Assembly: GCA_002390165.1 (NCBI GenBank)
Contig: DGOU01000034.1
Coordinates: forward strand, 1 to 5,247
DNA length: 5,247 bases
From: Lutibacter sp. UBA4458
GTDB lineage: Bacteria > Bacteroidota > Bacteroidia > Flavobacteriales > Flavobacteriaceae
Reading direction: 5' to 3'
Shown here: in pieces, positions 1 through 5,247 of the stretch
Layout: every line of letters begins with the position of its first letter
Position numbering within the stretch: position 1 is the first letter of the stretch
Translations under genes and position numbers: made by a program
Notes under the pieces: generated by a model
Databases searched by the model: none
What the model was told of the DNA's origin: nothing
Seen by the model: only the letters and a program-made list of their open reading frames with translations

Positions 1-76
1 GGAATAATTTATAAAATAATAAATCTATTTTTTATATAAAGTCGGCTTTTAATTTACGTTTTTTAGCAACAAAGCT

Positions 77-889
77 TTAGTAAACATCCCAAAAAGTTCT
101 TTTCTTATTTAATTCTTCTTCAGATTTTTTATAAACTTCTGGAGGAATTACTTTTAACATAGATGGATCTTGTTCAATTTCTAATTCAATTTTTTTTACA
201 ATTTCATCTACCGTTTCATTTTCATAATCAATATCCATTGGTTTTTTTATCACCATAGATTGTAGAACATTTCGTTTTTTAATCATCAATCCTTTTTTAT
301 CAAAAGATCGTCTAAATCCATCAATTACTATTGGTATAACAGTTGGTTTATAAGTTTTGATAATATGTGCAGTGCCTCTTCTAATTGGATTGAAAGGTTT
401 GGTAGTGCCTTGCGGAAATGTAATAACCCAACCATCATTTAAAGCGTTTCCAATACTACTTATGTCCGACATTTTTACTTGTCTATTTACATTTTTACCA
501 GCACTACGCCACGTTCTGTCAATAGAAACGGAACCAGCATAAGCAAATATTTTTGGTAATAAACCAGATTTCATAGTCTCTTTTGCCGCTACAAAATAAA
601 TATTCAGTTTAGGGCTCCAGATATAACCAATATTTTTTAAGGAATCTACTCTTCCTTTTAATGCAGCATTAAAAACATGCATCATAGCTGCAACATCGGC
701 AAAATAGGTTTGATGATTAGAAACAAAAAGCACATTTGTATCTGGTAGTTCTCTAATTATTTCAGAACCTTCTATTTGAAGTTTATTAAATCGGCGATAT
801 CTGCCATGAGATATAACACCTAAAATTCTAATAAGCCATTTTTTTAAAAATAAAATATGTCCAAAAGGATTCCTTTTAAATATTGGCAT
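77..889 (-). CDS. PlsC-like 1-acyl-glycerol-3-phosphate acyltransferase (LPLAT family)
   Basis: Predicted membrane-associated acyltransferase of the PlsC/LPLAT superfamily, 270 aa. Known members transfer an acyl group to lysophosphatidic acid to make phosphatidic acid at the inner membrane. The four family blocks are in order. Block I is at residues 58-65 (NHQTYFAD; H59, D65), block II at 119-125 (GSVSIDR), block III at 158-163 (FPQGTT) and block IV at 184-191 (VIPIVIDG). A hydrophobic basic N-terminus (about 11-26) fits membrane association, and the Lys/Glu-rich C-terminus (about 225-265) is probably helical and cytosolic. Two blocks are non-standard: the His-Asp spacing is HX5D rather than HX4D, and block III has Gln160 where most enzymes have Glu (FPEGT). 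I believe both are shared by Bacteroidota relatives, so the gene is probably intact, but acyl-acceptor specificity is uncertain. The ATG start gives a full-length N-terminus. It is last in the minus-strand gene string, 44 bp after the Nudix gene. Confidence 0.88.
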   Translation of the reverse strand: MPIFKRNPFGHILFLKKWLIRILGVISHGRYRRFNKLQIEGSEIIRELPDTNVLFVSNHQTYFADVAAMMHVFNAALKGRVDSLKNIGYIWSPKLNIYFVAAKETMKSGLLPKIFAYAGSVSIDRTWRSAGKNVNRQVKMSDISSIGNALNDGWVITFPQGTTKPFNPIRRGTAHIIKTYKPTVIPIVIDGFRRSFDKKGLMIKKRNVLQSMVIKKPMDIDYENETVDEIVKKIELEIEQDPSMLKVIPPEVYKKSEEELNKKRTFWDVY

Positions 890-915
890 GTGGTTGGTTT
901 AATTTGAATGAGCGA

Positions 916-923
916 CAAATTTA
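916..923 (-). promoter_or_regulatory. Candidate -7 promoter element for the plsC-like gene
   Basis: The minus strand reads TAAATTTG, a full match to the Bacteroidota -7 consensus TAnnTTTG, lying in the 44-bp gap between the Nudix stop and the plsC start. Transcription from it would begin about 20 nt upstream of the plsC ATG. I see no TTG/TTTG -33 element at the expected 19-21 bp upstream. The motif is also likely to occur by chance in such AT-rich DNA, so this is only a candidate for an internal promoter. Confidence 0.3.
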
Positions 924-933
924 CAAAAAAATG

Positions 934-1566
934 TCATACTTTTTTTAGTAGTTCTCTTATTTCGCTAAGCATCATTGCTGTGGCTCCCCAAACAACAGTT
1001 TTATTAAGGATAAAACAAGGAACCTCCATTTTTTTAGCATAAGAAGTGGTAACTGTGGCAGTTGAAATAGCTTGGTCAGCTAATAATTCTTTAATGGTAA
1101 CAGGTATTACTTTTTCCACTTCATTATTTAAAATTAATTTAGGAGTAGTAGATAAAAAACCCATAATTGGTGTTACTAAAAAATTACTAGGTGGAATATA
1201 AACATTAGTTAATTGCTTAAAAATATTTATTTTTTTTATAGCAATTCCTACTTCTTCATTAGTTTCTCTTAAAGCTGTATGTGTTAAATTAATATCTGAC
1301 TCTTCAAATTTACCTCCCGGAAAACTTATTTGAGAAGCATGAACTCCTTTATAATTAGCTCTTAAAGTTAAAAGAAATTCGGTTTTACCGGTTTTGCTTG
1401 GATAGAATAATGCTAAAACTGCTGACTTTTTTGGAGATATAGCCTTGATTAAGTCATTGGTGTAGGGTTTTCTAATTGAAGGAGCCAATTTAAATTGTGC
1501 ATCTAAGCCACCTAATGGTAATTTTTTAATAATAGAAACAGCGGATTTAAAATCAGAATAATTCAT
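934..1566 (-). CDS. CoA pyrophosphatase-type Nudix hydrolase
   Basis: Predicted soluble Nudix hydrolase of the CoA-pyrophosphatase branch (NudL/YeaB, NUDT7/8 type), 210 aa. Family members cleave CoA or acyl-CoA to 3',5'-ADP and (acyl-)4'-phosphopantetheine using Mg2+ or Mn2+. The branch signature (LLTxRxxxxxxHxxQxxFPGG) is at residues 65-85. The Nudix box follows at about 85-108, with G85, D91, R100-E101, E104-E105 and G107. It has D in place of the first box Glu and eight residues instead of seven before RE, as in other CoA pyrophosphatases. The C-terminal WGATAMMLSEI (193-203) is also typical of this branch. The motif HASQ has Ser78 where HxGQ is usual, which is probably harmless. The ATG lies 2 bp after the TRIC stop codon, so the two genes are very likely cotranscribed. 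The substrate is assigned by family only; related enzymes also hydrolyse other nucleotide diphosphates. Confidence 0.9.
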   Translation of the reverse strand: MNYSDFKSAVSIIKKLPLGGLDAQFKLAPSIRKPYTNDLIKAISPKKSAVLALFYPSKTGKTEFLLTLRANYKGVHASQISFPGGKFEESDINLTHTALRETNEEVGIAIKKINIFKQLTNVYIPPSNFLVTPIMGFLSTTPKLILNNEVEKVIPVTIKELLADQAISTATVTTSYAKKMEVPCFILNKTVVWGATAMMLSEIRELLKKV

Positions 1567-1568
1567 GA

Positions 1569-2177
1569 TTATTTTGAATAAAATGTAGGTAAAGATAAAT
1601 GAAACTTTACAGCAATCAAACGAATTGCAATTACCATGCTAACCGTAATAAAATAAGTGATGTTTTGAGGTAAATTAAAGTGATTTAAAATAATAAAAGT
1701 TATGCCACCAAAAACAGAGGCAGTAGCATAAATTTCTTTTCTAAATATAATAGGAATATCATTACATAAAATGTCGCGAATAACACCACCAAATGCTCCG
1801 GACATTGTGCCTAACGCAATAGAAATTAAAGGATTAAAATTTAAGGTTATACCCACTTTTGTTCCGATTATAGTAAAAATTCCTAAACCAATGGTATCAA
1901 ATAAAAAAAGAGATTTGCTTAAATATTTTATTTTACTTCTAAATAAAATTGCCAAAACAACTGCAAAAATTATAGCATAAATATATTGCATATTTTGCAT
2001 CCAAGCTACAGGCTGTTGACCAATTAGTATATCCCTTAAAGTTCCTCCGCCAACAGCAGTAACAAAACCAATTATAAAAATACCAAAAGGATCCATTTTT
2101 TTTCGTATTGCAACTAAAGCACCAGAAATTGCAAATACAAACGTTCCTAAAATATCTAAAATTTCAAAAATTTCCAT
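1569..2177 (-). CDS. TRIC-family (YicG/UPF0126-like) cation channel
   Basis: Predicted inner-membrane protein of the prokaryotic TRIC (trimeric intracellular cation channel) family, formerly UPF0126/YicG, 202 aa, the usual length. Characterised prokaryotic members form homotrimers with one K+-permeable pore per subunit. About seven hydrophobic segments are visible: roughly 5-24, 31-51, 63-79, 89-106, 114-133, 151-165 and 172-191. Two internal repeats each carry the pore-helix glycine/Arg-Asp motif, GGGTLRD at 43-49 and GGVIRD at 130-135, followed in the second repeat by IFRKEIYA (144-151). The start codon shares one base with the RDD stop codon (TAATG), which suggests translational coupling, and the Nudix gene follows after 2 bp. 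In bacteria the physiological role is poorly known; K+ or general cation homeostasis is inferred from the family. Confidence 0.92.
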   Translation of the reverse strand: MEIFEILDILGTFVFAISGALVAIRKKMDPFGIFIIGFVTAVGGGTLRDILIGQQPVAWMQNMQYIYAIIFAVVLAILFRSKIKYLSKSLFLFDTIGLGIFTIIGTKVGITLNFNPLISIALGTMSGAFGGVIRDILCNDIPIIFRKEIYATASVFGGITFIILNHFNLPQNITYFITVSMVIAIRLIAVKFHLSLPTFYSK

Positions 2178-2896
2178 TACATTTCTTGTGTATAGTAGTT
2201 ATAATCTTTTATTATGATATCAACAAAATCTACAGATTTTAAATTAGTTTTTATATAGGTGAGTTCTATAATTTTATCTTTCAATGCATTTATTGTTGTA
2301 TAATTTTTCTTCTTTAATGCAGTAGTATATAAATTTTTAATAGTTTGTATATCGGTATCATTTAGTAAGGTTACTTGTGGAAATGAAGGGATATAATTTT
2401 CTTTTAAATCTACATTTAAAGTGTCGTTAATAGTAATTTGTTTTTTTTCAGATATTACGGTAGTTCCTGCAGCTAAATCTCCTAACCGTTGCCCTTTACC
2501 ATTTAATAAAATGGTAAGTAACGCTACGGATCCTGAAGCCATGCTAATATCCACTAAACGTAACATCCATCGTATTAAATAACTTCCAAAAGTAGGTTTA
2601 GATCCGTCAATTTTGGTTACTCTAATGTGTAAAAAATGTTTACCCGGACTTTGCCCATTCATTAAAACTTCAAAAAGTAAATTATATAAAAATATGGGCA
2701 ACCCAAATAGTACATAAACTACAATTAATGACTTTGAAGGTTTATATCCTAAACTATTTAAAAGTAACAAAACCAAAATTCCATATCCAGCAATAATAAA
2801 TATATCAATTAAAAAAGCTAAAATCCGATCACTTACCGTAGCTGCATTTTGACGAATTCTAATATTTTGAGCAGTCTCAATTTGAAAATTATCCAT
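2177..2896 (-). CDS. RDD-family membrane protein with C-terminal cytosolic extension
   Basis: Predicted inner-membrane RDD-domain protein, 239 aa. The domain covers about residues 15-150. Arg24 and Asp31 flank the start of the first TM (about 26-47), a second TM is at about 56-76, then come GQSPGK (81-86), a further hydrophobic segment (about 114-131) and the closing RLGDLAAGT motif (137-145). All of these are family hallmarks. The remaining ~90 residues are hydrophilic, rich in Lys/Asp/Thr and probably helical. They go beyond the minimal RDD domain, and I recognise no domain in them. Some RDD proteins are linked to Na+(Li+)/H+ antiport, but most have no assigned activity. It is the first gene of the minus-strand string and is transcribed divergently from spoIIM. 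RDD-SpoIIM pairs recur in MoxR/DUF58 clusters (for example the Rv3692-Rv3695 region of Mycobacterium tuberculosis), so a role in that envelope module is inferred. The start follows an A-rich leader (ACTAAAA) without a Shine-Dalgarno motif. Confidence 0.9.
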   Translation of the reverse strand: MDNFQIETAQNIRIRQNAATVSDRILAFLIDIFIIAGYGILVLLLLNSLGYKPSKSLIVVYVLFGLPIFLYNLLFEVLMNGQSPGKHFLHIRVTKIDGSKPTFGSYLIRWMLRLVDISMASGSVALLTILLNGKGQRLGDLAAGTTVISEKKQITINDTLNVDLKENYIPSFPQVTLLNDTDIQTIKNLYTTALKKKNYTTINALKDKIIELTYIKTNLKSVDFVDIIIKDYNYYTQEM

Positions 2897-2912
2897 TTTT
2901 AGTTCTTAACTT

Positions 2913-2944
2913 TTTGGTTGATACAATTGGATTTTTTACATTCG
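2913..2944 (+). promoter_or_regulatory. Candidate promoter of the spoIIM gene string
   Basis: In the 104-bp divergent gap the plus strand carries TTTG at 2913-2916, then 20 bp, then TACATTCG at 2937-2944. This fits the Bacteroidota promoter pattern (TTTG/TTG, about 19-21 bp, TAnnTTTG) with one mismatch in the -7 box. Transcription would start near 2950 and give an A-rich leader of about 50 nt. A weaker alternative is TGGTTTTG at 2973-2980, also one mismatch, but with no -33 element at the right distance. This is pattern matching only. Confidence 0.35.
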
Positions 2945-2986
2945 TTTACCAAAATGATAATAATTTAGTTTTTGGTTTTGTAATCA

Positions 2987-2994
2987 CAAAAATA
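2987..2994 (-). promoter_or_regulatory. Candidate -7 element for the RDD-TRIC-Nudix gene string
   Basis: The minus strand reads TATTTTTG here, a full match to TAnnTTTG, in the divergent gap and oriented towards the RDD gene. The transcript would have a leader of about 85 nt. No TTG is present at the -33 distance, which falls inside the first codons of spoIIM, so support is weak. Some promoter must lie in or near this gap because the two strings diverge from it. Confidence 0.25.
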
Positions 2995-3000
2995 TAAAAA

Positions 3001-3969
3001 ATGCGTGAAGCATCGTTTGTAAAAAAAAATAAAAAAAAATGGCTATTGTTTGAAGATGTTTTAGATAAAAAAACGGCACTTTCACCCAATAAACTTTCTG
3101 ACTTATATATTGAAATTACGGAAGATTTAAGTTATGCAAAAACATTTTATCCTAATAGTAATACAGCGTTTTATTTAAATAGCATTGCAGCAAAAGCACA
3201 TCAAAAAATATATAAAACTAAGAAAGAAAGTAAAAATAGATTACTATCTTTTTTTAAAACAGAATTTCCTTTAGAGTTTGCAAAGTATCATAAACAATTG
3301 CTTATCTCTTTTATCACTTTTTTGTTTTTTGCCATTGTTGGAGCGTATTCTGCTTCTGAAAGTGGTGATTTTGTTAGATTAATTTTAGGCGATAATTATG
3401 TGAATATGACGCTGTCTAATATTGAAAAAGGGGATGCAATGGCAGTTTATAAAAGTATGAGTGAAACCACGGCATTTTTAGTAATTACCATTAATAATAT
3501 TAAAGTAGCAATGATGGCTTTTGTTTATGGAATGCTTTTTTCGGTGGGAACTTTATTTGTATTAATGCGTAATGGAATTATGTTAGGTTCTTTCACTTAC
3601 TTTTTTTACGAAAAAGGTCTTTTATGGGAATCTTCACGAACTATTTGGTTACACGGAACCATTGAAATTTCTGTAATAATTATTGCTGGTTGCGCTGGTT
3701 TGGTTTTAGGAAACGGATTATTGTTTCCAAAAACATATACTAGATTAGAATCTTTTAAAAGAAGTTTTAAAGCAGGCCTTAAAATCATGATAAGTACTAT
3801 CCCATTTTTTATAATTGCCGGATTTTTAGAAGGCTTTGTGACACGACATACAGAAATGCCAAATTTATTGGCAATATTAATAATAAGTTTATCCCTTTTA
3901 CTAATTGTATATTACTATGTAATATATCCCATAAAACTAACCAAACAACAAAAAAATGGAAGAAAATAA
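3001..3969 (+). CDS. SpoIIM-domain (stage II sporulation protein M-like) membrane protein
   Basis: Predicted multi-spanning inner-membrane protein of the SpoIIM/DUF95 family, 322 aa. The first ~95 residues are charged, presumably cytosolic, and contain DLYIEITEDLSYAKTFYP (34-51), a motif I associate with the Bacteroidota versions. Hydrophobic segments follow at about 99-117, 158-187 (with N165-N166), 191-203, 221-242, 262-280 and 289-309. Other conserved stretches are HGTIEISVIIIAGCAG (218-233) and AGFLEGFVTR (273-282). The Bacillus protein works with SpoIID and SpoIIP in peptidoglycan remodelling during engulfment. This lineage is not expected to sporulate, so the name denotes homology only and an envelope role is inferred. 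It is the first gene of the plus-strand string, divergent from RDD, and its last 14 nt overlap the next gene. Codons 7-13 contain two A9 tracts (3021-3029 and 3031-3039). The start follows an A-rich leader with no Shine-Dalgarno motif. Confidence 0.92.
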   Translation: MREASFVKKNKKKWLLFEDVLDKKTALSPNKLSDLYIEITEDLSYAKTFYPNSNTAFYLNSIAAKAHQKIYKTKKESKNRLLSFFKTEFPLEFAKYHKQLLISFITFLFFAIVGAYSASESGDFVRLILGDNYVNMTLSNIEKGDAMAVYKSMSETTAFLVITINNIKVAMMAFVYGMLFSVGTLFVLMRNGIMLGSFTYFFYEKGLLWESSRTIWLHGTIEISVIIIAGCAGLVLGNGLLFPKTYTRLESFKRSFKAGLKIMISTIPFFIIAGFLEGFVTRHTEMPNLLAILIISLSLLLIVYYYVIYPIKLTKQQKNGRK

Positions 3970-4837
3970 TTTTATAGAATTTAAAAAAGAAAGAGATTTA
4001 GGAGCAATAATAACAGATACCTTTGCTTTTATCCGCCAAAATTGGAAAAGCTATTTTTTAACTATTGTAAAAATAGTTGGGCCTGTGCTTTTAATGGCGG
4101 CAGCAGTTTTAGTATTTTATATGTTGGCAATATCCGATGTGTTTAGTAATTCAAAATCGTTATCTAATAACCCTGGAGGCATTTTTTCTAAATTATTTTC
4201 TTGGATGTTTTCTTTAATGTTTGTCTATATAATGTTGTATTCCTTATTATCTATGGCTTCCTTATTTTTTATTAAATCGTATATTGATACTAGAGGAAAA
4301 CCAGATTTTAATGAAGTAAAAAACCAAGTTTATAAAAATGTTTGGAAATTTTTAGGATTAGGAGTTCTTATAACTGTGGTTACAGTTTTTGGAGCAGTAT
4401 TTTGTTACATTCCCGGAATTTATTTAGGTACAGTATTATCTTTAGCAACTTCTATTATGGTTTTTGAAAACAGAAGTGTAGGTGATTCCTTTTCTCAATC
4501 TTTTACATTAATAAAAGGAGAATGGTGGAATACTTTTGGTGTTTTAATAGTAGTTTGGATTTTAGTTGGATTGTTAGGACAAGTTTTTTCAATTCCAACA
4601 CTTATTTATCAGTTTGTAAAAATGGGAACTATGATGGGAAATGAAGACCCAACAGCTTTTTTTGAAACGTTTAAAGACCCAATTTATTTAGCATTAAATG
4701 TTGGTTCGTATATATTTCAATTTATTTTATATTCTATTCCTTTAATTTCTACTGTTTTTATTTATTTTGATTTAAATGAACAAAAAAACCTAACTGGAAC
4801 TTTAGAAAAAATTGATAATTTAGGCGCAAATAACTAG
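3956..4837 (+). CDS. Six-TM membrane protein of the SpoIIM-DUF4129 cluster, function unknown
   Basis: Predicted integral membrane protein, 293 aa. The N-terminus is a polar helix (RDLGAIITDTFAFIRQNWKS, 13-32), followed by hydrophobic segments at about 36-59, 83-106, 132-150, 153-170, 195-214 and 250-271. A central signature, IPGIYLGTVLSLA (152-164), then VGDSFSQSFTLIKGEWWNTF (175-194), resembles the membrane domains of YciC-like and glycerophosphodiester-phosphodiesterase-membrane-domain proteins. In those a 'SF.L.KG.WW..F' helix precedes the penultimate TM. No phosphodiesterase catalytic domain is present, so no enzymatic role should be assumed. The C-terminus (YFDLNEQKNLTGTLEKIDNLG, around 270-290) is short and cytosolic. 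Translation starts inside spoIIM with a 14-nt overlap (+1 frame relative to it), and the next gene begins 6 nt after the TAG stop. This packing implies coupled expression and probably a shared complex. I cannot assign a specific activity. Confidence 0.85.
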   Translation: MEENNFIEFKKERDLGAIITDTFAFIRQNWKSYFLTIVKIVGPVLLMAAAVLVFYMLAISDVFSNSKSLSNNPGGIFSKLFSWMFSLMFVYIMLYSLLSMASLFFIKSYIDTRGKPDFNEVKNQVYKNVWKFLGLGVLITVVTVFGAVFCYIPGIYLGTVLSLATSIMVFENRSVGDSFSQSFTLIKGEWWNTFGVLIVVWILVGLLGQVFSIPTLIYQFVKMGTMMGNEDPTAFFETFKDPIYLALNVGSYIFQFILYSIPLISTVFIYFDLNEQKNLTGTLEKIDNLGANN

Positions 4838-4843
4838 AGTTTA

Positions 4844-5247
4844 ATGGTTAAAAAGGTCGTTTTTTATAGTTTAATACTGTTTTCATTTGTTGTGTTTTCA
4901 CAGGAAAAACAAATAGTAATACAAAATGATACTACCAGTATTGTACCAAAAAAAATTAATTCTCAAGATTTAAATGCTTATAAAGTAGATAAAAATTTTG
5001 ATTATGAAGAATCTATTGCCAAAGAAGAACCTACTTTTTTAGAGCGTTTTTTTAATTGGATGGGAAGACAATTTTTACGGTTTTTAGAATGGATATTTGG
5101 AGTAAAATATGCCAAAGGAATTTTTGCAAATATATTAATGGCTTTGCCTTATTTGGTTGCTGCGATTGTTTTATTTTTAATAATCAAGTTTTTTATTAAG
5201 GTTAACATTAAATGGGTAATTTCAAATGCTCAAAATAAAAATATTGT
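4844..5247 (+). CDS. N-terminal part of a DUF4129-like exported membrane protein (cut by window edge)
   Basis: An open frame of 134 codons plus 2 nt runs off the right edge without a stop. It begins with a signal peptide-like segment (MVKKVVFYSLILFSFVVFSQ, residues 1-20), basic then hydrophobic, with cleavage likely around S19/Q20 and no lipobox Cys. A polar, probably periplasmic stretch follows (21-62), then an amphipathic aromatic-rich helix (FLERFFNWMGRQFLRFLEWI, 65-84) and a clear TM helix (about 96-117) ending in KFFIKVN. This architecture, with position after RDD/SpoIIM, matches the N-terminus of Bacteroidota DUF4129 proteins. The diagnostic DUF4129 domain would lie C-terminal to the TM and is not visible, so the name rests on architecture and synteny. 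The ATG is 6 nt after the upstream TAG and in the same frame, so cotranscription is very likely. No function is established for the family. Confidence 0.75.
   Translation, partial: MVKKVVFYSLILFSFVVFSQEKQIVIQNDTTSIVPKKINSQDLNAYKVDKNFDYEESIAKEEPTFLERFFNWMGRQFLRFLEWIFGVKYAKGIFANILMALPYLVAAIVLFLIIKFFIKVNIKWVISNAQNKNI

Noticed and set aside
1..76. Left-edge noncoding stretch with a short inverted repeat AAAG-TCGG-CTTT (38-49), a possible terminator after plsC
   Set aside because: The stem is only 4 bp and is not followed by a clear U-tract next to the stem in the plsC direction. The open frame ending at TAA 37-39 has only 12 visible codons, too few to call a gene tail.
357..542. 61-codon open frame on the plus strand
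   Set aside because: It lies entirely antisense to the plsC-like gene, whose motifs are clear, and its own product has no recognisable features.
1771..1980. 69-codon open frame on the plus strand
   Set aside because: It is antisense to the well-supported TRIC gene and has no independent support.
3606..3788. 60-codon open frame on the minus strand
   Set aside because: It is antisense to the conserved core of the SpoIIM gene, with no motif or spacing suggesting a real gene.
4835..4846. In-frame TAG-AGT-TTA-ATG junction that could allow readthrough to fuse the six-TM protein with the DUF4129-like protein
   Set aside because: The second protein begins with its own signal peptide-like sequence and ATG, so ordinary coupled reinitiation explains the junction. 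No readthrough context is evident.
1..5247. Mobile element, CRISPR array, tRNA/rRNA, toxin-antitoxin or phage-defence genes
   Set aside because: I saw no direct repeats, terminal inverted repeats, transposase or nuclease motifs, or tRNA-like sequence. Nearly all the sequence is explained by seven intact or edge-cut genes of ordinary composition.

Overview
The window looks like chromosomal DNA from a low-GC member of the Bacteroidota, most likely a Flavobacteriia/Flavobacteriaceae bacterium. The supporting signs are the strong A+T bias, ATG starts preceded by A-rich leaders with no Shine-Dalgarno-like GGAGG, Bacteroidota-style -7 elements (TAnnTTTG) in the gaps, and protein variants I associate with that group: a PlsC-like enzyme with NHQTYFAD and FPQGTT, and a SpoIIM protein with DLSYAKTFYPNS. 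The lineage is inferred from the sequence and was not confirmed by any search.

Layout: two divergent gene strings meet at a 104-bp intergenic region (2897-3000). On the minus strand, reading away from it, are an RDD-family membrane protein (2896-2177), a TRIC-family cation channel (2177-1569), a CoA-pyrophosphatase-type Nudix hydrolase (1566-934) and a PlsC-like acyltransferase (889-77). The first three are almost fused: RDD and TRIC share one base (TAATG) and TRIC and Nudix are 2 bp apart. plsC follows after 44 bp that contain a possible promoter element of its own. On the plus strand are a SpoIIM-domain membrane protein (3001-3969), a six-TM membrane protein overlapping it by 14 nt (3956-4837), and, 6 nt further on, the start of a secreted/membrane-anchored protein that runs off the right edge (4844->5247). 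The latter resembles the N-terminus of DUF4129 proteins. No stretch above 104 bp lacks a gene. The left-edge 76 bp holds nothing I can assign.

Functional reading: RDD + SpoIIM + multi-TM protein + DUF4129-like is the membrane half of a conserved but poorly understood cluster. In Bacteroidota and Actinobacteria it usually continues with DUF4350, a MoxR AAA+ ATPase and a DUF58 (VWA-like) protein. Those downstream genes are outside the window, so their presence is a prediction. SpoIIM in a presumed non-sporulating lineage suggests an envelope role rather than sporulation. The other minus-strand genes are housekeeping: phospholipid synthesis, CoA/nucleotide clean-up and cation permeability. I see no tRNA, rRNA, CRISPR, mobile element or prophage signal.
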